DNA from: JADFWK01 sp035527895
GTDB lineage: Bacteria; Desulfobacterota; DSM-4660; Desulfatiglandales; B25-G16
Reading direction: 5' to 3'
NCBI GenBank assembly: GCA_035527895.1
Contig: DATKZQ010000081.1
Coordinates: forward strand, 3,031-67,030
DNA: 64,000 bases
Under the pieces are notes generated by a model, which was given only the letters and a program-made list of their open reading frames with translations, was not told where the DNA came from and searched no databases. Positions 8,189 through 17,559 of this stretch are shown one piece after another (positions within the stretch are counted from its first letter, which is position 1; the number at the start of each line of letters is the position of its first letter). A program made the position numbers and the translations under genes.

Positions 8189-9116
8189 CAAGAAACCTTC
8201 CCGCCGACCTCTTTAACCTACTCATGAACCCTCTCCGTGCGGCCCATTCGGCCAATCTCCTCAGCTCCGGCAGGCTGTCGAGTGCCGCTGCCTCGCCCAG
8301 GGCAATCAATTCCTTGGACTGGGAAAAATCGGTCCAATGGATATTTCCCAGATCGGGCCGAATCACAAGGTCGGCATGCTTCAGGTTGTGTTGCTCCAGA
8401 TGGAAGCCCATGATCTCGCCGGCCCGCACATAGATGTCAACAGCGGTCTGGAGCTCCGAAGCAAGAAGTATGTCCTTGTCAATCGATACGGCAATGACGA
8501 TATCGGCGCCATGCTCCACGGCATATCCGGCAGGCACCGTACAGATGATGCCGCCGTCAGAGAGCTGTCTCCCCTCCACCTCCACCGGCGGCAAGGCGCC
8601 GGGAACCGATGAGCTCGCCAATATGGCCTGTCTCAGAGAGCCGCTCTTAAGGAAAAGGCACTCACCGCTTTTAAGGTCTGTTGCTACAGCCCCGAAGGGT
8701 ATGACCGTTTCTTCGATTTGAATATCGGGTATGAAGAAGTTGACGAATCCCTCCATATCCTTACTCGGCAGAATGCCTGGTCGAAAGAGGGCCTGGGCCA
8801 ACCTGATTTTAGTCTTGAAATAGGTTTGAATCCGGCTGCTCATTCTCTGCTCGGCCCCGCTCTCCGCATCACCCATGGCCTTGAGCTCTGAGGAGAGGTA
8901 AAGCTCGCTCTCCAAAAAGGCCTCGGTCCTCTCCTCCAATTCATTAACCGACATCCCGCTTGCGAGGGCGCCACCGACAATGGAGCCTACACTCGTTCCT
9001 ACGATGATATCGGGTTTGATATTCTCTCTTTCCAGGACCTTCAGAACCCCTATGTGGGCAAGGCCCCGTGCCCCACCACCGCCCAGGGCCAATCCGATCT
9101 TTCTCGCTTTTTTCAT
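8163..9116 (-). CDS. Patatin-like phospholipase (RssA/NTE family)
   Basis: 317 residues. The oxyanion-hole motif GGGGARG is at about residues 12-18, the nucleophile elbow GTSVG at about 40-44, and the catalytic Asp in DGG at about 197-199. Together they form the Ser-Asp dyad of patatin lipid acyl hydrolases. No signal peptide or transmembrane segment is evident, so it is probably cytoplasmic or membrane-associated. Substrate and physiological role are unknown. It is convergent with mgtE, with overlapping 3' ends. Confidence 0.9.
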   Translation of the reverse strand: MKKARKIGLALGGGGARGLAHIGVLKVLERENIKPDIIVGTSVGSIVGGALASGMSVNELEERTEAFLESELYLSSELKAMGDAESGAEQRMSSRIQTYFKTKIRLAQALFRPGILPSKDMEGFVNFFIPDIQIEETVIPFGAVATDLKSGECLFLKSGSLRQAILASSSVPGALPPVEVEGRQLSDGGIICTVPAGYAVEHGADIVIAVSIDKDILLASELQTAVDIYVRAGEIMGFHLEQHNLKHADLVIRPDLGNIHWTDFSQSKELIALGEAAALDSLPELRRLAEWAARRGFMSRLKRSAGRFLAKRAPRTG

Positions 9117-9410
9117 CAGGTCACCTGATCCAAAGAAAAGGACTCCTTTATTGCAAACTATATAAAATTCATTTGTGAAAGGCTATACGAATATAAGGGA
9201 TCGGTAGCGTTCATCGACCGATGGGCGCATAACGGTGAGGGAACAGGCGAAAGAAAGAGGGAACAGTGTTCTGTATGTGCGCTGGACTGTTGACTTGTGA
9301 TCGCTTGCCATTTAGGGATAGAAGCTGGAACCTGGTGCTCCCTGTTTGTCGGCGCACTACTTTATGTGAAGACTGCCATATCAAGGAGAACCGGGGCAGA
9401 GGCTATGGAG
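9117..9410. other. Intergenic stretch without a recognisable gene
   Basis: Upstream region of the patatin gene and downstream region of cstA. A 66-codon plus-strand frame beginning at 9266 has no ribosome-binding site or family resemblance and is discounted. The only structure is the palindrome listed next. Confidence 0.6.
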
Positions 9411-9449
9411 CAGCAACAAAGGCAGGCCTAAGGCCTGCCTTTGTTGCTG
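9411..9449 (-). terminator. Perfect 19-bp palindrome, probable cstA terminator
   Basis: CAGCAACAAAGGCAGGCCT (9411-9429) is followed after one base by its exact reverse complement (9431-9449). The arms contain AAA and TTT runs, so either strand gives a stem with a U-rich flank. It lies 14 bases after the cstA stop, which fits transcription termination. The lack of a long free U-run and the near-zero spacer are unusual. Confidence 0.55.
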
Positions 9450-9462
9450 TAGTACCTACAAA

Positions 9463-11187
9463 CTAACCAAAGCTAGGAAACGGCTCACCCTCAACTTTCC
9501 TCTCCAGCACCTTCGTCGCGATAAGCGTTTCCAGAATCATCCAGATCAGGAGTACGAAGATGATAACCGCCAACACAAGCAGGAACACCTTACCGGTTGC
9601 AGCGAAGTCGCGGATGTTTATCAGCATTGCCCAGCCATCCATAACCACCATGAAAATAAAGGGGATAAGGGCAGCCTTTATTGACCTTTTCTTTCTTAAC
9701 AGATAGATAGTGAGGACTAACAGGGCGAGGCCTGCAAGAAGCTGATTGGTCGCTCCAAACAAAGGCCAAAGGACCATGGCGCCCTTACCATCTCCGCTGT
9801 AAAAGGCGAGAATCAGGGCCGTAGCCACCGCAATAAATGTTGCCGTATACCTGCCGGTCATAGGCTTTACTTTCCAACTTGTTCCCAGTTCGGCAATGAC
9901 ATATCGCTGAATCCTGGTTGCCGTATCCAGGGTAGTGCCACCAAAAGAGACTATGAAGACCCCCATAATTGTTACTGCTATCTTCATGGGGATACCATAG
10001 CTTGCCAGAAGGTTGGCCGAGCCCTGTACAATGGCATCAAGTATTGACGCAAGACCTGATGCGGCACCCCACGATGCATATTGGTGGGTGAATGCAGCAG
10101 CACCCGTTAGAACCTCCCCTCCCTTAATGGCAAGACCGAGGCCGATTCCAGCGCCACAGGCAACGATTACCAGGACTGAAAGGGACCCCTCCATCAGCAT
10201 CCCTCCATATCCCACAAATCTACAATCACTTTCATTAGCACACTGTTTGGAAGAGGTACCCGAACTGACCAGGGAATGAAATCCTGAAATGGCCCCACAG
10301 GCAATGATCACAAAGAGCATTGGGATAATCATTGGGGCCCCTTCGGGAGACAGGTTAACAGCCGGTGCCACAACCGTTGGATGGGCATAGATCGCCCCAA
10401 TAATAAGGAGCGCGAAAACGACGAAGAGCTGGTGCGCATTGATATAATCTCTCGGCTGCAGCAGGGTTTGGACCGGGAGCGTAGATGCTATGAAGGAATA
10501 GATGAAAAGGATAATCATCCAGACCATTATATTGCTCATACCGAACATGCCGGGCATCTTTATCGGCAAGTAAGCACCTATGATGACGGTAATGTACATG
10601 AGGATAACAGCTGCAATGGCGAACGAAACATGGCTCTTCCCTTTCTTGTAAACCATATAGCCCAGCCACACAGCGATGGGTATTTCTAACCAGACGGGAA
10701 ATACAGCCTGCGGATACAAACCAAATAAGATAGCGATAATCAGGCAGAAAACTGCAAGCACTATCCAGAGCAGAAAAAAGATGATAAGCAAGAAGAGCTG
10801 TCTCACCCTGGGATTAATAAGGTCGCTGACTAAATCACCGACCGAACGGCCCTTTGCCCGCATAGACACTACCAGAGACCCGAAATCCTGAACTGCGCCA
10901 AAAAAAATGGATCCGAACACGATCCATATGAGGGCCGGGACCCATCCCCAGATAATAGCGATACCCGGCCCCGTAAGCGGCGCCAGGCCGGCAATGGAGG
11001 TATAATGATGTCCGAAAAGTATGTGCTTGTTTGTGGGAACGTAGTCGATATCGTCGCGCAGCTCTGAAGAAGGGACCTTGGCTTTAGGATCAAGTTTAAA
11101 TATCTTTTGTCCTAGGTATTTTCCATAGGTATAGTAGGCAATAATAAAAAGCACAAAACATATGACCGCCAAAAGTAATGAGTTCAT
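9463..11187 (-). CDS. cstA: Carbon starvation protein CstA-type peptide/pyruvate transporter
   Basis: 574 residues and about 15 hydrophobic segments. It shows the CstA signature ILFGHHYTSIAGLAPLTGP near residues 57-75. CstA proteins import peptides or pyruvate in E. coli; the substrate here is unknown. The start has a strong GGAGGGGG site. The protein is shorter than E. coli CstA (about 700 residues), as in many anaerobes. A small gene of unknown function lies 74 bases upstream on the same strand and may be co-transcribed. Confidence 0.93.
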   Translation of the reverse strand: MNSLLLAVICFVLFIIAYYTYGKYLGQKIFKLDPKAKVPSSELRDDIDYVPTNKHILFGHHYTSIAGLAPLTGPGIAIIWGWVPALIWIVFGSIFFGAVQDFGSLVVSMRAKGRSVGDLVSDLINPRVRQLFLLIIFFLLWIVLAVFCLIIAILFGLYPQAVFPVWLEIPIAVWLGYMVYKKGKSHVSFAIAAVILMYITVIIGAYLPIKMPGMFGMSNIMVWMIILFIYSFIASTLPVQTLLQPRDYINAHQLFVVFALLIIGAIYAHPTVVAPAVNLSPEGAPMIIPMLFVIIACGAISGFHSLVSSGTSSKQCANESDCRFVGYGGMLMEGSLSVLVIVACGAGIGLGLAIKGGEVLTGAAAFTHQYASWGAASGLASILDAIVQGSANLLASYGIPMKIAVTIMGVFIVSFGGTTLDTATRIQRYVIAELGTSWKVKPMTGRYTATFIAVATALILAFYSGDGKGAMVLWPLFGATNQLLAGLALLVLTIYLLRKKRSIKAALIPFIFMVVMDGWAMLINIRDFAATGKVFLLVLAVIIFVLLIWMILETLIATKVLERKVEGEPFPSFG

Positions 11188-11261
11188 GACCCCCTCCTTT
11201 TTTGTGGTAAGTTAAATTACTCTTTCAACATAAAGATGCGGTTTCACCCCCTTTCTTTGTG

Positions 11262-11588
11262 TCAAAATGGGTCCATCATACTGGCTCTCATGTCCTCAAG
11301 ATTTTTAGCAATAATGTCGTATTTATCTTTGCCAAATCTTTCATCAATTGTCTTGATTTCCTGGCGTGGATTAGGGGATTCAATGAGCTCTACTTTTTCC
11401 TCTTTTGCCAGCCTGATCACATTATCGTGCGGTTTTTTTTGGAAAAATATAAGAGAGCGCTGGGCACCGAGTCTCTTCGCTGTTTCGGACATATAGCTCA
11501 CGTCCACGATTCCGACCTTTTCAGCAAAAGATACAACAAGCTGCTGTTTTGGCGGCATGATCAGGTCACCAAATAAAGAAGAAATCAT
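11262..11588 (-). CDS. Small protein of unknown function upstream of cstA
   Basis: 108 residues from the ATG at 11588; a TTG at 11639 would add 17 residues, and neither start has a convincing ribosome-binding site. It is soluble, mixed charged and hydrophobic, with no signal peptide or membrane segment and no motif I recognise. A phrase LIFFQKKPHDNVIRLAKEE followed by a KTIDERFGKDKYD segment looks like folded-protein composition. Same strand as cstA with a 74-base gap, so possibly co-transcribed. Confidence 0.5.
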   Translation of the reverse strand: MISSLFGDLIMPPKQQLVVSFAEKVGIVDVSYMSETAKRLGAQRSLIFFQKKPHDNVIRLAKEEKVELIESPNPRQEIKTIDERFGKDKYDIIAKNLEDMRASMMDPF

Positions 11589-11738
11589 TGTTGCTTCATC
11601 TGCAATGTATCTGTATACCCTTAATTTGTAAAAAGTCAAGGTTTTTCCAAGGACAGAAAGGTTGGAAAATTAATAGAACTGTATGTTAGATTAAATCATA
11701 GAAAGCTTTTTCTGAACAACCTTACCCAACGCTTTGCT

Positions 11739-12131
11739 ATGTCTAACTTATTCTTTGCAGACGTTGTTGCTATCATCCACCTGGGATATGTTATCTTCGT
11801 TATCCTGGGGTTCATACTCATTCTTGCGGGCATCTTTCTGAAGTGGAAATGGATAAGAAATCTGTGGTTTCGGATGATACACCTGGGAGCTATAGTTGGG
11901 GTTGCCCTGGAGGCGATTTTGGGAATAAACTGCCCGTTAACGGTTCTCGAATTTGCGCTCCGGCATGGTGTTCCCGCTTCCGAAAGGAGGGTATCCTTTG
12001 TCGGGACTATTGTCGATTCTATGCTCTATTATGACGCACCGGCGTGGTTGTTCACGATTATCTATGTGGGATTTTCCATGCTGGTAGCCATAACCTTTGT
12101 GATGGCCCCGCCCACCAGGAAAGGTCACTAG
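11739..12131 (+). CDS. DUF2784 family small membrane protein
   Basis: 130 residues with four hydrophobic segments. The conserved pattern matches DUF2784: an N-terminal HLGYVIFVILGFILI segment, then WFRMIHLGAIVGVALEAILG, followed by INCPLTVLE. The function of the family is unknown. It appears monocistronic, diverging from the small gene upstream of cstA. Downstream lies an AT-rich repeat. Confidence 0.8.
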   Translation: MSNLFFADVVAIIHLGYVIFVILGFILILAGIFLKWKWIRNLWFRMIHLGAIVGVALEAILGINCPLTVLEFALRHGVPASERRVSFVGTIVDSMLYYDAPAWLFTIIYVGFSMLVAITFVMAPPTRKGH

Positions 12132-12197
12132 TAGAGCGTTTCAGTAAAGCAATTACGAATAATCGATAGCATCATTCCGCAATATCTAGTTAGAGAA

Positions 12198-12278
12198 ACT
12201 CGAATATCGAATAACCAAAACTCAAACATAGTTTAGAAAATTAGAATTTTGACTTTGTTTCGAATTTCGTGCTTCGGC
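12198..12278. repeat. AT-rich TTCGAA-type repeat, shorter copy
   Basis: Shares the segment running from CCAAAAC through GAATTTTGA to TTTCGAATTTCGTGCTTCG with the longer element at 14919-15053. It occupies part of the 12132-12455 gap between the DUF2784 gene and the purA stop. Nothing else is recognisable in that gap. A minus-strand frame running through it from purA's 3' end has no independent support. Confidence 0.6.
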
Positions 12279-12455
12279 CTGCCCTGGCGCGACATTGCCA
12301 GAATACATTGTACTCGTCTCAGTATTTTGGGAGCATCGTCTTTATACGCATACTTTGCAAGCCAGGTCTGGGCCAGGGAATTCGGATTTTTTAGGTAAGG
12401 ATAAAAGTTCCTGGCTATACTTACTGCATTGTAAATGTTTAAATGAAACGAAACA

Positions 12456-13754
12456 CTAGCTACTATCAAAGGGGTTTGTGCAGATGATGGTCTCCTCTCT
12501 CCCCGGGCCAACAGATACAATAGAGACCGGAACGCCCACAAACGCTTCTATCCGTTTGACATAGTCGCGGGCATTCTCGGGTAGTTCTTCCAGGCTCCTC
12601 GCTCTGGAGATATCCTCTTTCCATCCATCCATCTCTTCGTAGATAGGCCTGCAGGTGCTGAGCGTAGAGAGTTTCGCCGGTACGCTCTCCAGCCGTTTGT
12701 CTTGATGCTCATATGCGATACACAGGCGAATGGAATCCAGGCCCGTTAACACATCAAGCTTTGTTATCGCCAGGTGGGTAAGCCCATTGATCCGGGCCGA
12801 ATACCTGAGAACCACCATATCCAGCCAGCCGCACCTCCTGGGTCTGCCGGTGGTGGAGCCGAACTCCTGGCCCCGCTCCTGAAGGTACTTGCCGATTTCG
12901 TCCTCAAGCTCGCTCACAAAAGGACCCCTCCCGACCCGCGTGGTATAGGCCTTGACGATGCCAACAATGCTGTCCAGCGCTTTCGGGCCTATTCCCGCTC
13001 CGACACAGGCAGTTGCTGCAACAGGGTTGGAAGAGGTAACAAAGGGATAGGTTCCGTGATCAACGTCGAGATGGGTCCCCTGGGCACCCTCGAACAGGAT
13101 GTTTCCGTTTTCCCTCCTTGCCTCGTCTAATTCAGCCGAGACATCCACAAGAAACGGCGAAAACTCATTCGAAAGGAAGCGGTATCTCTCCACGATAGGC
13201 TGGGGTTCCAGCGGCTCGGCGCCGAGAAAACTGGCCAGATAAAAGTTCTTCTCCTTGAGATTCTGTATGATCTTTTCCTCGAGCACGTCCGGCTCGGTTA
13301 GATCCAGGGCCCTAATTCCAACCCTCGCCACCTTGTCCTCATAGCATGGGCCGATGCCCCTTCCGGTGGTACCGATCTTGGAGCCCCCCTTTGCCCGCTC
13401 CCGGGCCATATCAATGGCCGTATGGTAGGGCATGATGAGGTGTGCCCGCTCGCTGAGGCCCAGCCTGTCGGGGCCAACAGGTATCCCTCTTTCGGACAGC
13501 TCTTTCATCTCCTCCAACAGCACCTCAAGGTCCACGACAACGCCATTCCCAATGAGACACCTCTTCTGTGGATACAGGATCCCGGAGGGTATGAGGTGAA
13601 AGATGGATTTCTGCCCATTTACAACGAGGGTATGGCCTGCGTTGTTCCCTCCCTGAAATCGAACCACCGTGCTTGCATGGGCTGTCAAGAGATCAACGAT
13701 CTTGCCTTTTCCTTCGTCACCCCACTGGGTGCCAATAACAACGACATTCGCCAT
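12456..13754 (-). CDS. purA: Adenylosuccinate synthase
   Basis: 432 residues, normal length. It condenses IMP and aspartate with GTP to adenylosuccinate in AMP synthesis. The N-terminal GTQWGDEGKGKIVD contains the catalytic Asp and the P-loop-like segment; NNAGHT follows, and GTTGRGIGPCYEDK and STTGRPRRCGW mark the IMP-binding regions. Cytoplasmic. Same strand as the PAC2 gene but 225 bases away, so an operon is uncertain. Confidence 0.97.
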   Translation of the reverse strand: MANVVVIGTQWGDEGKGKIVDLLTAHASTVVRFQGGNNAGHTLVVNGQKSIFHLIPSGILYPQKRCLIGNGVVVDLEVLLEEMKELSERGIPVGPDRLGLSERAHLIMPYHTAIDMARERAKGGSKIGTTGRGIGPCYEDKVARVGIRALDLTEPDVLEEKIIQNLKEKNFYLASFLGAEPLEPQPIVERYRFLSNEFSPFLVDVSAELDEARRENGNILFEGAQGTHLDVDHGTYPFVTSSNPVAATACVGAGIGPKALDSIVGIVKAYTTRVGRGPFVSELEDEIGKYLQERGQEFGSTTGRPRRCGWLDMVVLRYSARINGLTHLAITKLDVLTGLDSIRLCIAYEHQDKRLESVPAKLSTLSTCRPIYEEMDGWKEDISRARSLEELPENARDYVKRIEAFVGVPVSIVSVGPGREETIICTNPFDSS

Positions 13755-13979
13755 ATCTTATACCTCACAGAAAAGCGCCTGACCTGCGTCTTGTTGCTTC
13801 ATGATGCAGGGGCCAGTATTTCACCTGGATCAAGGTCTCTTACCCGGTAATTTCAGCTGCCTGCCGAAAAAAGGCAAAAAAACATATTCTGGCAAATAGC
13901 AATCCGCATTCCGGGCTTTGCTGGCTACGTCTTGCCTCGAAAACAGGTACTACTGACTACCGACACCCGACAACAGTCC

Positions 13980-14834
13980 TTACTCTGCGTCCTTGGGCCT
14001 GATAAAGTCCTTTATGTGCACGACCTTTGGCCCGTCCTTTTTTCTCGGCTCCCCGTTCCTGATCTTCTTAATCTGTTCTATATGCTCACGGAGCTCTGAG
14101 TTACTCTCCAGTATCGCCCCAATTTGGTGCTCAAATTCCCCTTGTGCGTTCTTGAGCTCGTCCGTATCAACGGAGAAGCCGAAGAAAGATCCGAGAAGAT
14201 GAAGCATCCTGATCACGACCCTAAAATTGGTGCCTCTCAGGTAGAGCGGGGAGTGCCCCCAGAGGCCGACAAACGGATAATTCATCTGTTGCACCTTGTT
14301 CATTATCAACGAGTGGATGCCAGAGGGGCCCTCGTAGTCTATCAGGCCGACATCATTGTTGGCGAAGACCTCTCTCCACTCCATATCGGCATAGACACCG
14401 GAGACAATTGACTCTGTGTGAAGCACGTCGTCATACATACCCCCAAGACTGACGATGAGGGAGACACCCCATTTTTTACAGAGTTGCAGTACCGTGTCCA
14501 CAAAGGTTAGCCATCGGTAATCAGGCTCTTGCCCCTTTGCAAGGATGATATCATGGCCTCCCTCTTTGTTGGAAAAGAAGTAGAAAGACGTCTTGTTGAG
14601 CTTGAAATCCCTGAGTCTTCCCTCTTTTATGGCAATAACCGGTCTGTTTTGTGTAAACTGAAAAAAACAATCTGGGTCTAATTCAGCGAGCAGAGTAGCT
14701 CTTTTTTTTCGTATGATATACTCAATCGCCTTAATCGCTGTGTTGCCGGCATTTGACCAACCCCCAAATGCGGCAATCAACACGGGTCTGTTTAATTGCG
14801 GCATTTGATAAAATGTAACTAAATCCTCAATCAT
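13980..14834 (-). CDS. PAC2 (proteasome assembly chaperone) family protein
   Basis: 284 residues from the ATG at 14834, with AGGAG upstream; a longer frame to 14915 adds 27 residues of poor quality and is disfavoured. The N-terminal RPVLIAAFGGWSNAGNTA and the central LIVSLGGMYDDVLHTE are PAC2-family hallmarks, and the C-terminal ~45 residues are charged and helical. The family is related to the eukaryotic/archaeal proteasome assembly chaperone and is found widely in bacteria without proteasomes, where its role is unknown. Confidence 0.85.
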   Translation of the reverse strand: MIEDLVTFYQMPQLNRPVLIAAFGGWSNAGNTAIKAIEYIIRKKRATLLAELDPDCFFQFTQNRPVIAIKEGRLRDFKLNKTSFYFFSNKEGGHDIILAKGQEPDYRWLTFVDTVLQLCKKWGVSLIVSLGGMYDDVLHTESIVSGVYADMEWREVFANNDVGLIDYEGPSGIHSLIMNKVQQMNYPFVGLWGHSPLYLRGTNFRVVIRMLHLLGSFFGFSVDTDELKNAQGEFEHQIGAILESNSELREHIEQIKKIRNGEPRKKDGPKVVHIKDFIRPKDAE

Positions 14835-14918
14835 GACTTCATATACTCCTAGTGCAGTGTCCCAGCAATAACCTGCGCAATATGCACGATCGCACAACTT
14901 CCAGAAGAACGCCACCGT

Positions 14919-15053
14919 AAATCCGAAATTCGAATATCGAAATGCGAAACAAATCCGAATATCAAATGACCAAAACCCAAAACCTGTTTAAATAATTGGA
15001 AAATTCGAATTTTGAAATTGTTTCGGATTTCGAATTTCGTGCTTCGAATTTTA
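14919..15053. repeat. AT-rich imperfect inverted-repeat element (MITE-like)
   Basis: About 135 bp. The left part (AAATCCGAAATTCGAATATCG) and right part (GATTTCGAATTTCGTGCTTCG) are imperfect reverse complements rich in TTCGAA motifs. A shorter relative lies at 12198-12278. No coding capacity. It fills most of the gap between the PAC2 and DegT genes and looks like a non-autonomous dispersed element. Confidence 0.65.
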
Positions 15054-15175
15054 CACGTTAACAGCTCAAAACGAATAATCGAATCTCATTTCGTTTTCAT
15101 ACGTTTTTTTTGGACGTGATACGAGTGCCTCTTGCCTCAGGCCACAAAAACTGCAACGTGATCGGTTGGCATCGG

Positions 15176-16333
15176 TCACGCTTTATAGGCTTTATAGAAA
15201 GAACGTATGGTTTCCACGATATAGTCGAGCTGCTCGTATTCCAGCTCCGGGTAAATAGGCAAGGCAAGGGTTCTTGCTGCCGCATCGAGGGCAACAGGGC
15301 ACTCTTCCGGACCATAACCCAAGTATGAGAAACACTCCTGAACATGGAGGGGAACGGGGTAATAAACCTCGGTGCCTATGCCCTTTTCGGAGAGATAAGC
15401 CCTCAATCCAGCTCTTTCTCGCCCGACCTTTATCACAAATTGGTTGTAGATATGTCTTCCTTGGTGCTCGTAAGGGAGTCCAACGTGCTCGAGCCCCTTC
15501 TCTGCAAACAGCGCCCTATAGGTAAGGGCGTTCTCTCTCCGTTTTTCGGTCCATTGATCAAGGTAGTTCAATTTTACCAGGAGAATGGCAGCCTGAAGGG
15601 CATCTAACCTGAAATTCCCGCCGATCACCTTATGGTAATACTTCGGTTCAGATCCGTGAGTCCTCAGTATTTTGAGTCGTTCATACGCCTCATTATTGCC
15701 AGTGGTAACCATGCCCGCATCTCCGAAGGACCCGAGGTTTTTGGAGGGAAAAAAGGAAAAACAACCATAGGCTCCCATGGAACCGGCCCGGTGCAGAGAT
15801 CCATCGGAGGATTGGTACTCTGCGCCAATCGCCTGGGCCGCATCTTCTATAATGACGGCGCCCAAAGACTCTGCTGTGGCCCCGATCCTGTCCATATCCG
15901 CACATTGCCCAAAAAGATGTACAGGGATTATGGCCTTGCTGCGACGCCGCTCCTCCTTGCTCATGGAGGAGATCTTTTCGTCTAATCGCTCGGGATCCAT
16001 ATTATAGGTTTGCTCATCAATATCGATAAACACGGGCACAGCACCTAAGCGGGCGATGGAGCCAGCGGTGGAAAAAAAGGTGTAAGGAGAGGTGATCACC
16101 AGATCTCCGGGGCCGACATGAGCACTCATCAGTGAGATGAGCAATGCATCGGTTCCCGACGAAACTCCTGCCGCATAGGTAACGCGGGTATACGCGGCTA
16201 TTGCCTTCTCCAGTTCTTCTACCTTCGGCCCCAGAATGAATCTCTGGCATTCATAAACCTCCATGGTGGCTGCAAGGACTTCCTCTTTAATGGCTCTGAA
16301 CTGGGCGCGCAGATCGAGTAATGGTACGTTCAC
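15176..16333 (-). CDS. DegT/DnrJ/EryC1/StrS family aminotransferase
   Basis: 385 residues from the GTG at 16333, which has a strong AGGAGG site six to seven bases upstream; the open frame to 16378 adds residues of poor quality. PLP-dependent fold-type I enzyme. PLDLRAQF at the N-terminus, GTDALLISL, EDAAQAIGAEY, and the PLP-lysine region FFPSKNLGSFGDAG are typical. Family members transaminate keto-sugars for surface polysaccharides or glycolipids; the exact sugar is unknown. No other sugar-nucleotide genes are adjacent. It appears to be the last gene of the division/envelope cluster running from ftsE. Confidence 0.9.
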   Translation of the reverse strand: MNVPLLDLRAQFRAIKEEVLAATMEVYECQRFILGPKVEELEKAIAAYTRVTYAAGVSSGTDALLISLMSAHVGPGDLVITSPYTFFSTAGSIARLGAVPVFIDIDEQTYNMDPERLDEKISSMSKEERRRSKAIIPVHLFGQCADMDRIGATAESLGAVIIEDAAQAIGAEYQSSDGSLHRAGSMGAYGCFSFFPSKNLGSFGDAGMVTTGNNEAYERLKILRTHGSEPKYYHKVIGGNFRLDALQAAILLVKLNYLDQWTEKRRENALTYRALFAEKGLEHVGLPYEHQGRHIYNQFVIKVGRERAGLRAYLSEKGIGTEVYYPVPLHVQECFSYLGYGPEECPVALDAAARTLALPIYPELEYEQLDYIVETIRSFYKAYKA

Positions 16334-16381
16334 TATTGATCCTCCTTTCACGATTGACCTCACTATGCATGCAGCCAAAAA

Positions 16382-17542
16382 TCAATTCACAAGACATGAG
16401 ATAGGCACCACCTCTGTCTCATGAGTAAAGGTTGATTGGTATTTCTTTAACAGGCTGAGGGTCTCCCGGTGAGGGTGGCCAATCCCTATAGCCCGGCCCT
16501 TATACCTTGCCACGCTTAGCAGCCGTTCCATCTGAATCTTGAGGGCATTTTCCGAAAGATCATTATCCAGAAAGATGTCCCGTTTTGCCGCTTTCAGGGC
16601 CATCTTTTGTGCTGTCTTAAAGGCTACGCTTCCGCTGGTTGTTCTGCTATCAACGAAATAGAGATCCCTCTTTTTCAACGCTTCGAGCACGATCGCCATC
16701 TTCTCCTCATTTTCCGTAAACCGTGAGCCCATGTGGTTGTTGACTCCAACCGCAAAAGGGATCTGCCTCAAATCATCGTTAAGGACCTCCAGGATCGTTT
16801 CCTTGTCCATTGAAAGCAGCAGCACCCCATCTCCGGGGTTGACAGAGGGGTAATTGATAGGCTCCATAGGAAGATGTAGCATTGCTTCACGGCCCACGTG
16901 CCGAGCCCTCTGGGCAATCGCTCTGGAGTTTTGAGCAAAGGGCAAAAGAGATAGGGTGAGGGGTATATCGAGCGCAATAAATGCATTGGCAAGGGAGCTG
17001 TCATAGCCCAAATCATCTATTATGATGCCGATCTTGGGCCGAGATAAACGGTGAGGCAGCGGAAGACCGTCGCCCACGAGGTTGAGCCTATGGGTAAAAA
17101 GACCGTTACAGTATATATGGTATGTTATTTCCCCCGGTGAATGTTTGACCGCGGCAATCTCAACCGGAATACTGAGGGCAGCGATCCTGCTCCTGATCTC
17201 ATCTCCCACCCGAGCGAGTGAATGCCCTTTTGGAATCGTAGCCTTTATGCTGTTGAAATCCCAGTGAAACCCTTGTTTATGTCTCGGAATAACTGAGAGA
17301 AAAACGATATGCTCCAGTGGTACCCCCACAGCATAGAATCCATCGGAAATAGCCTTATCCACCAGCCTAATGTCCCTGCTCAATCGCCTGGAAGTTGCGT
17401 ACACCTCCTCGTATGGTAAGGGCGATACTTCTTTTTCAAGTCGCCGCAGGTAGCCGATGAGTATGGCCAAAATGATTGCTGCAGAACAAAGGGCAATGAG
17501 GACAAACTTCAGCTCCCTCTTCTTCTTCCGCTTCTTTGCCAT
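16382..17542 (-). CDS. YibQ-type divergent polysaccharide deacetylase family protein
   Basis: 386 residues. Strongly basic N-terminus followed by one hydrophobic segment (residues ~12-28), so an inner-membrane-anchored periplasmic protein. The C-terminal ~220 residues carry IGIIIDDLGYD, EAMLHLPMEP, GVNNHMGSRFT and FVDSRTT, matching the divergent polysaccharide deacetylase (YibQ) family. In proteobacteria yibQ commonly lies next to envC and ctpA, as here, suggesting a role in peptidoglycan remodelling during division. The enzymatic activity is not established. Confidence 0.85.
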   Translation of the reverse strand: MAKKRKKKRELKFVLIALCSAAIILAILIGYLRRLEKEVSPLPYEEVYATSRRLSRDIRLVDKAISDGFYAVGVPLEHIVFLSVIPRHKQGFHWDFNSIKATIPKGHSLARVGDEIRSRIAALSIPVEIAAVKHSPGEITYHIYCNGLFTHRLNLVGDGLPLPHRLSRPKIGIIIDDLGYDSSLANAFIALDIPLTLSLLPFAQNSRAIAQRARHVGREAMLHLPMEPINYPSVNPGDGVLLLSMDKETILEVLNDDLRQIPFAVGVNNHMGSRFTENEEKMAIVLEALKKRDLYFVDSRTTSGSVAFKTAQKMALKAAKRDIFLDNDLSENALKIQMERLLSVARYKGRAIGIGHPHRETLSLLKKYQSTFTHETEVVPISCLVN

Positions 17543-17559
17543 ATCCTGCTATCTCATCA

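Noticed and set aside
9266..9466. 66-codon frame on the plus strand before the cstA stop
   Set aside because: It contains the palindrome, lacks a ribosome-binding site and has no family resemblance.
12233..12541. Minus-strand frame of 102 codons overlapping the purA 3' end
   Set aside because: It runs through the AT-rich repeat, overlaps purA in another frame and has no recognisable protein features.
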